A stretch of 64,000 nucleotides of DNA from Rubrivivax sp. (GTDB lineage: Bacteria > Pseudomonadota > Gammaproteobacteria > Burkholderiales > Burkholderiaceae_C). The DNA lies in the NCBI GenBank assembly GCA_016719535.1, contig JADJYX010000001.1, forward strand, positions 682,001 through 746,000, read 5' to 3'. Shown one piece after another: positions 52,518 to 64,000 of this stretch; the stretch's first letter is position 1; each line of letters opens with the position of its first letter. The notes beneath the pieces were generated by a model. That model ran no database searches, was not told the origin of the DNA, and saw only the letters and a list, made by a program, of their open reading frames with translations. Made by a program: the position numbers and the translations under genes.

Positions 52518-53633
52518 CTAGCGCATGCCGATCTTCGCGCCCACGAACAAGTCCTTCACCTCGCGCGGCGCCGAGCGCCAGTATGGCGGCGGCGCCGATA
52601 CCTGCGCGCCCAGCTTCGCTGCGGCGTGCCAGGGCCAGCGCGGGTCGTACAGCATGGCGCGCCCCAGCGCCACGGCGTCGGCATGGCCTTCGGCGACCAC
52701 GGCTTGCGCCTGCTCGGGCTCGGTGATCAGGCCGACACCGATGACCGGCAGGCCCGTGCCGGCCTTCACCGCGGCCGCCAGCGGCACCTGGTAACCCGGG
52801 CCGAGCGGGATCTGCTGGCGCTGCGAGACGCCGCCGCTGCTGACATGCAGCGCCGCGCAGCCGCGCGCCTTCAAGGCCTGGCCGAAGGCGATCGTGCTCG
52901 CCACGTCCCAGCCGCCGTCGACCCAGTCGGTGGCCGAGACGCGCACCCACACCGGACGTTCGGCCGGGAACGCGGCCCTTGCCGCCTCGAAGCATTCGAG
53001 CGGGAAGCGCAGACGGTCTTCCAACGTGCCACCGCAGGCGTCGCTGCGCTGGTTGGACAGCGGCGACAGAAACTGGTGCAGCAGGTAGCCGTGTGCGGCG
53101 TGCAGCTCGATGCCGTCGAAGCCGGCCCGTGCGGCGCGCGCCGCGGCATCGGCAAAGGCCTGGCGGATGCTGCGCAGGCCGGCGGCATCCAGCGCCTGCG
53201 GCGGCTCCTCGCCGTCGATGTGCACCAGCGCCGACGGCGCCACCGCCGGCCAGTGACCGGGCTCGCCGGCGCGGATCTGGCGACCGCTGTCCCAGGGCAC
53301 GCGGCTCGACGCCTTGCGCCCGGCGTGGCCGAGCTGCAGCGCCAGCTTTGCCGCGCCGTGCTTTCGCAGCACACCGTTCAGGCGCGCGAAGGTGGCCTCC
53401 TGCGCGTCGTTCCACAGCCCCGTGCAGCCCGGTGTGATGCGGCCCTCGGCATTGACGCCGGTGGCTTCCATGATCAGCAGCCCGGCGCCCGACATCGCCA
53501 GCGACCCGTAGTGGACGGTGTGCCAGTCCTGCGGCACGCCGTCGACGGCCGAGTACTGGCACATCGGCGCGATGACGATGCGGTTGGGCAGTTCGAGCGA
53601 ACCGAGCCGCCAGGTGCTGAAGAGAGGGCTCAT
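52518..53633 (-). CDS. NADH:flavin oxidoreductase, YqjM-like Old Yellow Enzyme
   Basis: 371 residues, TIM barrel with FMN. YqjM-class residues are present: Cys in IAPMCQYSAVDG that tunes flavin potential, the His pair region ELHAAHGYLLHQFLSPLSNQRSD, and phosphate binding around VGLITEPEQAQ and VALGRAMLYDPRWP. These enzymes reduce activated alkenes or nitro-compounds with NAD(P)H. It lies 23 bases after uvrA on the same strand and converges on nnrS. A role in the indole operon is possible but not supported by strand or spacing. Confidence 0.92.
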   Translation of the reverse strand: MSPLFSTWRLGSLELPNRIVIAPMCQYSAVDGVPQDWHTVHYGSLAMSGAGLLIMEATGVNAEGRITPGCTGLWNDAQEATFARLNGVLRKHGAAKLALQLGHAGRKASSRVPWDSGRQIRAGEPGHWPAVAPSALVHIDGEEPPQALDAAGLRSIRQAFADAAARAARAGFDGIELHAAHGYLLHQFLSPLSNQRSDACGGTLEDRLRFPLECFEAARAAFPAERPVWVRVSATDWVDGGWDVASTIAFGQALKARGCAALHVSSGGVSQRQQIPLGPGYQVPLAAAVKAGTGLPVIGVGLITEPEQAQAVVAEGHADAVALGRAMLYDPRWPWHAAAKLGAQVSAPPPYWRSAPREVKDLFVGAKIGMR

Positions 53634-53656
53634 GGGGTCTTTCGTGACAGGGAGGA

Positions 53657-59404
<5,748 letters not shown>

Positions 59405-59701
59405 GGCAGGGGAGGCCTCGGCGGCGGGCAGAATTTTTCATTCTAGGCAGCCCGCGCCGGGCGCGCGCGGGCGCCACCCACGGACCCGCGGCGGATGCCG
59501 GCGCCTGACGGTGCCGGTGCGCCGGCGGGCGGGCCCGATGCGACGGGCTGCCCATGGCTCGCGGCGGTTGGCGCTTGCCCGGTGCCGCCTGCGCCCGGGC
59601 AGTCCGGGTCCGCCACCGTTGAAGCAGCCGTCAAGGGCCGCCAGGCACCGACGTCGACGCCGGCAGCAGCAGGCACTCGATGCGATCGAATGCCAGCCCG
59701 T
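59405..59701. other. Non-coding gap upstream of uvrA
   Basis: No gene is seen in these 297 bases. Near the uvrA start, AGAAT-TTTTC-ATTCT (59430-59444) is a small AT-rich dyad, and TAGAAT on the minus strand (59440-59445) could be a -10 box. No SOS-type LexA box (CTGT-N8-ACAG) was seen. The remainder is GC-rich with no clear hairpin. Confidence 0.4.
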
Positions 59702-62581
59702 TCAGAACCCGCGCAGATCGTCCGGCGGCGCCACCAGCGCCGCGCCGGTGATGCGCTCGATCGTGCGCGTCACCACCTGCAGGTCATTGTCGAAGCTGCC
59801 GTGCGCGGCGTCGATGCGGCGCGCGGGCGCTCTGGCCACCAGCACCTGGTCGTCGTCCAGCAGCTGCAGCCGCTGGCTGCCCAGCAGGCCGGCGCTGGCC
59901 GCGGCCTCGCGCCAGGCGCGCAGCGCATCGCCGGTGGCCGAGGTGCCGTCCCAGCCGCCCCAGGCGGGGTCGAACGCATTGGCCATGCCCAGCAGCGGCG
60001 TGCGCAGATCGACCTCGAGCGCATTCGAGACCAAATACAGCAGCGACTTGCGGTAGACCGTGCCGACCTGGTCGGCCCGCTCGACGCGGTCGGACAGCAG
60101 GTCCAGGTGCAGCCGCTTCATCAGCGCCGGCTGCGTGGCGTAGTGGCGGTTGGCAAAGGCCACCGTGCAGGCCGGCGCATACAGGTGCACCGATTTCACC
60201 AGCGCGGCGCTGCCCCGCGCCGCCATCGCCGACAGCAGGTGGCCCAGCAGGATGGCGCCGGCCGAGTGGCCGACCAGGTGCAGCTCGAGTGCATCGCCCC
60301 AGGTGTCGGCCAGCTTGTTGAGCGCGGTGATCAGCAGGTCGCCGCCGCGTCCGGAGTCGAAGCCGAAGGCGGCGTTCTCCTTCATCTCGCTCCAGATCGG
60401 GCGCGCCAGCGGGCGGCCGATGGTCTGCTCCAGCAGCAGGTCGGTGCGCTCGCTGATCCATTCGCCGATACCAGAGGCCGCCGGCGGCCGCCGGCGCAGG
60501 GCGTCGTCGATGATGTGGCCGATCGACTCCAGCAACCCGGTCTTCCACACCATGAACAGCGGGTAGCAGCCGTTGGCGACGAAATGCCGCCCCAGCGCGC
60601 GCGCGCGGCCGATGGCGGCGTCCTCGCTGTTGAGGCCGCCATGCGCGTAGATCACCAGCCGCTTCGGGGCGCCGTCGGCCTGCGTGCGGAACCACTGGTC
60701 GGGCAGGCCGGCCACCTGGTGCAGCAGCGTGCGGCTGAGCTCGTCCTCGGTCAGATAACGTTTGACGCGACCGTCATTGCCCAGCACCACGCTGTGGCGG
60801 CAGGCCTGCTCGACGCCCCACCACAGGCGGATGTCGGCGCCGCCGGCGGCGGCCGCGGCCGCCGGGCCGGCGGCCCGCACGCGGCCGACCACCACGCCGG
60901 GCACGCCCAGTGCGGCGACCCAGGCGTCCATGCCATTGGCCAGCCAGTCGGCGTAGCTCAGCACTGCGAAGCCGCCGCTGCCCCAGGCCGTGCCCCAGCT
61001 GTTCTGCACGACGAAGCCTTCACGGTTGAAGCCGACGAGCGCGAAGGCATGGCCGTCGGTCTGCGACGGCCGGCCGTCGAAGGGAATCACCGGCAGGTCG
61101 GCATGGCCCTTGGGCATGCGCCTGCGCGTGGGCACCTGGCTCCAGCCGTCGTGCGTGAAGGCCGAGGCATAGACCGCGCCGATCTGCTGGATGGCGGCCT
61201 GCAGGTCGGTGATCGAGCGCAGCTCGACGCGGAAATAGACGCCCAGCGTGTGTTCGGCGGCGCGCTGCGCATAGCCGTAGCGCGGGCGCACGGCCGGGTC
61301 GCCGTAGGGCCAGTCGGATTCCAGGCACACGCCGTGCCGGAACCAGCCCTTGAGGGCGCCGCGGCAGCTCGAGCCGTCGTAGTCCTCGCCGCTGTATTCG
61401 TCGTAGCGGCGCGCGAAGTTGTAGAGCATGCGCGGGCTCACGGGCTCGAGCCGGTCGGGATAGCGTGCCTGGCGCCAGCGCAGATGGTTCACCACGCAGG
61501 CCAGGCCGAAGCCGGTGCAGGCGCCTTCCTGGCCCTGGTCGAGGATGAGCCCGGCCCCGGTGTAGCGCGGCAGCAGCGCGGCGACGTCCTCGTCGGTGGG
61601 GAAGGCCTGAAACAGGCTCTCGGCCAGCGGCAGGTAGGGGCGGTCGCGCAGGTCGACGTTGTCCTTGCGTGCGGTCAGCGGCGGCCGGCGCGGCGCCGCC
61701 GCCGGGGGCGCCGCCGCCGCGGTGGCCCGGCGGCGCGTGCCGCGTGCGCCCCGCGCCGGGGCCGGCGCCGGCACGGCCTCGGGCCAGGCCGTGTCGGCCA
61801 GCTCGAAGACGCTGCGGAAGCGGTCCAGCCCGTGCCGGCCGCCGTTGACCAGCTTGCGCGCCGCGGCCAGGTCACCGGCGGCGATGGCCGCGCGCATCCT
61901 GTCGGCCTTGTCGGCCAGAAAGTGCGCCAGCAGCAGCGCCGCCACTTCGGGCGCATTGGCCAGGTCGGGGTTGGCCGCCAGGTCGACGCCGAGCTTGCCG
62001 CCGTATTTCACATAGTTGGCCCGACCGGTCAGCTGCACGAAGCCGCGGCCCTTGAAGCGCGGGCCGTCGCCACGCTGCGCATTGCCCAGGTCGCGCCGGC
62101 CCTCGTAGGCGCTGAAGGGGCCGAGCCCGGCCCTGGTGTTGAAGGGCGACGGCATTTCCGAGATCGGCACGAAGCCCTCGCTCTCGGCGCGGATGGTGCC
62201 CAGCGCGGCGCAGATCATCGGCCGGTCGGTCAGGCCCACGGCCTGCAGCGCGGCCGACAGGTAGGGCAGGTAGCGGTCGATGTTGGCCGGCTTGGTGGCC
62301 GGGAACAGCTGCCGCACCGGGCCCAGGCGCAGGTCCACCGCCATCGGCAGCGCCTGGCGCAGGCCCAGCAGCAGCTGGCAGCGCGGGCCGACCACGCCGT
62401 CGGCGATCAGGCCCACGCCGGCCTGCCAGCGGCGGATGGCGGCCTCGGTGGCGGCGTCGATCCCGTCGCCGGCGGCCAGGCCGCCGAATTCGGCCGCCTC
62501 GGCCCCCAGTTGCCGGACCAGCGCGCGGCGCAGCGCCGTCACCGGCTGGCCTCGAACGTTGCGGATGAGCAGCTCGGTCAT
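59702..62581 (-). CDS. Four-domain protein: peptidoglycan-binding, GH19, papain-like protease, alpha/beta hydrolase
   Basis: 959 residues. Residues ~10-75 resemble PG_binding_1 (DAATEAAIRRWQAGVGLIADGVVGP). Residues ~95-265 are GH19-like (IRAESEGF with Glu133/Glu135, then FKGRGFVQLTGRANY). A Pro/Ala/Arg linker spans ~266-305. Residues ~305-560 are a papain-like C1 domain with Gln349, Cys355 (QGQEGACTGFG), His511 (DGHAFALVGF) and Asn527 (VQNSWG). Residues ~600-959 are an alpha/beta hydrolase with oxyanion HGG (647-649), Ser773 (GHSAG) and a likely His927 (AHGSFDND). There is no signal peptide, so export would need a specialised system, or it acts inside the cell. Wall degradation plus proteolysis plus lipolysis suggests an antagonistic effector or lysis enzyme, by inference. 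ATG 62581 was chosen by domain start. Confidence 0.82.
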   Translation of the reverse strand: MTELLIRNVRGQPVTALRRALVRQLGAEAAEFGGLAAGDGIDAATEAAIRRWQAGVGLIADGVVGPRCQLLLGLRQALPMAVDLRLGPVRQLFPATKPANIDRYLPYLSAALQAVGLTDRPMICAALGTIRAESEGFVPISEMPSPFNTRAGLGPFSAYEGRRDLGNAQRGDGPRFKGRGFVQLTGRANYVKYGGKLGVDLAANPDLANAPEVAALLLAHFLADKADRMRAAIAAGDLAAARKLVNGGRHGLDRFRSVFELADTAWPEAVPAPAPARGARGTRRRATAAAAPPAAAPRRPPLTARKDNVDLRDRPYLPLAESLFQAFPTDEDVAALLPRYTGAGLILDQGQEGACTGFGLACVVNHLRWRQARYPDRLEPVSPRMLYNFARRYDEYSGEDYDGSSCRGALKGWFRHGVCLESDWPYGDPAVRPRYGYAQRAAEHTLGVYFRVELRSITDLQAAIQQIGAVYASAFTHDGWSQVPTRRRMPKGHADLPVIPFDGRPSQTDGHAFALVGFNREGFVVQNSWGTAWGSGGFAVLSYADWLANGMDAWVAALGVPGVVVGRVRAAGPAAAAAAGGADIRLWWGVEQACRHSVVLGNDGRVKRYLTEDELSRTLLHQVAGLPDQWFRTQADGAPKRLVIYAHGGLNSEDAAIGRARALGRHFVANGCYPLFMVWKTGLLESIGHIIDDALRRRPPAASGIGEWISERTDLLLEQTIGRPLARPIWSEMKENAAFGFDSGRGGDLLITALNKLADTWGDALELHLVGHSAGAILLGHLLSAMAARGSAALVKSVHLYAPACTVAFANRHYATQPALMKRLHLDLLSDRVERADQVGTVYRKSLLYLVSNALEVDLRTPLLGMANAFDPAWGGWDGTSATGDALRAWREAAASAGLLGSQRLQLLDDDQVLVARAPARRIDAAHGSFDNDLQVVTRTIERITGAALVAPPDDLRGF

Positions 62582-62663
62582 GCGGTCCCCCGTCGATCGG
62601 CGATGGATGCGCAGTGTGGCCCCGGGGCGGCGGGCGCGGGTCCGCCGAACTGGGGATGGCCCG

Positions 62664-63524
62664 TCAGGGGGCCAGCAGCGGCACCAGTGCGGCGGCCACG
62701 CGCGCGGGCGCCTCCTCGTGCGCCAGGTGGCCCAGGCCGGGCAGGCGGTGCAGGTGCACCCCTTGCGGCCAGCGCGCGGCCAGGCGCTCGGCCTGCGCCG
62801 GCGGCACCGTGCCGTCGCGTGTGGCCACCAGCAGGTGCAGCGGGCGCTGCAGCCGCGGCAGCGCGGCCTGCAGGGCATTCAGGTCCCAGCTGGCCATCAT
62901 CGACAGCACGCCGGCCACGTGGGACGGCTGGCGCAGCAGCGCGGCATAGTGCGCAACCTCGTCGTCGGCCAGCCGCGAACCGGTGGCGGCGATCAGCCGC
63001 CGCACGGCCGCCGGATCCTGCGCACGCCAGGCCGCCAGCCACGGCACGACCGGGTTCAGCGCCATCAGCCGGGCCAGCGGCGGAAACAGGAAGCCGGCCC
63101 AGCCCTCGAAGGGCAGCAGCGCGGCATTGAGGCCGATCAGCCGCGCGCCGGGCAGGTGGCCGTCGAGTGCCAGCTGCACCATCACCGCGGCACCCGCCGA
63201 GTGGCCGATCACCGCGTGCGGTCGTGCCTGCACGGCCTGCAGCAGTTCGGCCAGGGCCTGCGCCATGCCGGGCAGCGAGCGCTGCCGCACCGGCAGCGGG
63301 CCCGAACGCGCGTGGCCCGGCAGGTCGACCGACAGCAGCGAGCAGTGGTGCTGCAGTTCCGCGGCCAGGCCCTGCCAGCTGTGCAGCGACGCGCCGGTGC
63401 CGTGCAGCAGCAGCACCAGCGGGCCGTGCCCCTGCCGGCGCAGCTGCCAGTGCAGGCCGCCGGCCTCGATGCGCTCCTCGTGCGGCGCCGACGGGTGGGC
63501 ACGCCCGATCGCCGCCTGACTCAT
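62664..63524 (-). CDS. bchO: BchO-like alpha/beta hydrolase
   Basis: 286 residues. Alpha/beta-hydrolase motifs: LLLHGTGASLHSW (oxyanion), nucleophile Ser in VIGHSAGAAVMV, and final His in LPGLGHLAHEE. Beyond the fold, several BchO-specific blocks are recognisable: RSLPGMAQALAELL, LIAATGSRLADDEVAHY and HVAGVLSMMASWDLNAL. BchO accompanies magnesium chelatase BchID in bacteriochlorophyll synthesis, in a still unclear role. No bch or puf gene is in the window, so confirmation depends on the neighbouring DNA. Divergent from the heme oxygenase gene. Confidence 0.75.
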   Translation of the reverse strand: MSQAAIGRAHPSAPHEERIEAGGLHWQLRRQGHGPLVLLLHGTGASLHSWQGLAAELQHHCSLLSVDLPGHARSGPLPVRQRSLPGMAQALAELLQAVQARPHAVIGHSAGAAVMVQLALDGHLPGARLIGLNAALLPFEGWAGFLFPPLARLMALNPVVPWLAAWRAQDPAAVRRLIAATGSRLADDEVAHYAALLRQPSHVAGVLSMMASWDLNALQAALPRLQRPLHLLVATRDGTVPPAQAERLAARWPQGVHLHRLPGLGHLAHEEAPARVAAALVPLLAP

Positions 63525-63651
63525 TGGACGACCTTCCGCGCACGGCGCTTCGGGATGAGCGCTGGGGAGCGGCCCGGCGCGCTCACCGCCGGCCCCCGCG
63601 GCGGCGGCTGGCTATGATGGACCGCACCCCCGCCGCCGAAGGAAACCCGGC

Positions 63652-64000
63652 ATGACCGTCCCGCTGGCCGAGCGCCTGCGCACCGCCACCCGCGAACTGC
63701 ACCGCAGCGTCGAGCGGGCCGGGCTCATGCCGGCGCTGCTGCGCGGCCAGCTGCCCCGCGCCGACTACCTGTTGCTGCTGCGCAACCTGCACGCGCTGTA
63801 CGAGGCGCTGGAATCCGGCCTTGCCCGTCATGCCGATCACCCGCAGCTGGCGCCGCTGCAGCTGCCCGCACTGGCCCGCGCGGGGGCGCTGGCGGCCGAC
63901 CTCGATGCGCTGCACGGCGCGGGCTGGGCGCCGGCGCTGCCGCTGTGCGCGGCGACGCGCGCCTATGTCGACCGCCTGCGCCTGCTGGCCGACCGTCGGC
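63652..64000 (+). CDS. Biliverdin-forming heme oxygenase, N-terminal part (runs off window)
   Basis: 116 residues are visible. The start MTVPLAERLRTATRELHRSVERAG has the proximal heme ligand His17 in ELHRSVE, and LLRGQLPRADYLLLLRNLHALYEALE matches bacterial heme oxygenases of the BphO type. It would open heme to biliverdin, either for iron release or as chromophore for a bacteriophytochrome. TATGAT at 63613-63618 is a possible -10 box, and GAAGGAAA lies about 8 bases before the ATG. Pairing with bchO suggests tetrapyrrole or light-related context. Confidence 0.85.
   Translation, partial: MTVPLAERLRTATRELHRSVERAGLMPALLRGQLPRADYLLLLRNLHALYEALESGLARHADHPQLAPLQLPALARAGALAADLDALHGAGWAPALPLCAATRAYVDRLRLLADRR

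Overview
The window is about 64 kb of very GC-rich, densely packed DNA from a betaproteobacterium, most likely Burkholderiales of the Rubrivivax/Leptothrix type. The evidence is a CIRCE-controlled groESL operon, a system II (ResB/CcsA) cytochrome c maturation pair next to msrPQ and cytochrome c4, a Bug/TctC binding protein, a double-length UvrA, and a BchO-like hydrolase that hints at photosynthetic ancestry. I see no rRNA, tRNA, CRISPR array or insertion sequence. No gene-free stretch exceeds 300 bases; the longest are 59405-59701, 11189-11458 and 26745-26998.

Layout. 1-11188: housekeeping and accessory genes, namely a methyltransferase tail, CYTH-CHAD triphosphatase, GlpQ-like lipoprotein, PPK2, a basic-tailed ribbon-helix-helix-like protein behind a perfect palindrome, a Nudix hydrolase, a Bug binding protein, an MFS permease, a TPR protein, an FAD-dependent reductase and a DUF2784 membrane protein. 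11189-13642: groES-groEL with an overlapping sigma-70/sigma-32-like promoter, CIRCE operator and intrinsic terminator. 13695-22058: DUF1631-like protein, EngB, cytochrome c4, ResB, CcsA, MsrP and MsrQ. 22161-26744: a TRAP transporter operon with a signal-less ModA-like protein and an aldo/keto reductase.

26999-52388 is the most striking part: fifteen co-oriented genes plus a leading GntR/FCD regulator, joined mostly by start/stop overlaps. Thiolase, aryl-CoA ligase, hydantoinase-like A and B proteins, an acyl-CoA dehydrogenase without the usual catalytic Glu, a two-subunit B12 mutase, a three-subunit molybdenum hydroxylase and a family III CoA-transferase appear in an order and content matching my recollection of the anaerobic indole-3-acetate (auxin) pathway (iaa genes) of Aromatoleum. 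Inferred route: indoleacetate is hydroxylated at C2, the oxindole ring is opened with ATP, the resulting (2-aminophenyl)succinate is activated by CoA transfer, the mutase makes (2-aminobenzyl)malonyl-CoA, the dehydrogenase oxidises and decarboxylates it to 2-aminocinnamoyl-CoA, and hydration, oxidation and thiolysis give 2-aminobenzoyl-CoA plus acetyl-CoA. The operon continues with a second acyl-CoA ligase, a TrpB2-like enzyme, a fused 3-hydroxyacyl-CoA dehydrogenase/enoyl-CoA hydratase, a fused indolepyruvate:ferredoxin oxidoreductase and NnrS. These additions suggest a link between indole or tryptophan, indolepyruvate and indoleacetyl-CoA under nitrate-respiring or nitrosative conditions.

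52518-64000: a YqjM-like flavin reductase, a 1915-residue tandem UvrA carrying an in-frame palindromic repeat, a 959-residue protein combining peptidoglycan-binding, GH19, papain-like and alpha/beta-hydrolase domains with the recognisable catalytic motifs of each enzyme domain present, a BchO-like hydrolase and the start of a heme oxygenase gene. The four-domain protein and the extended iaa-type operon are the best candidates for undescribed biology.
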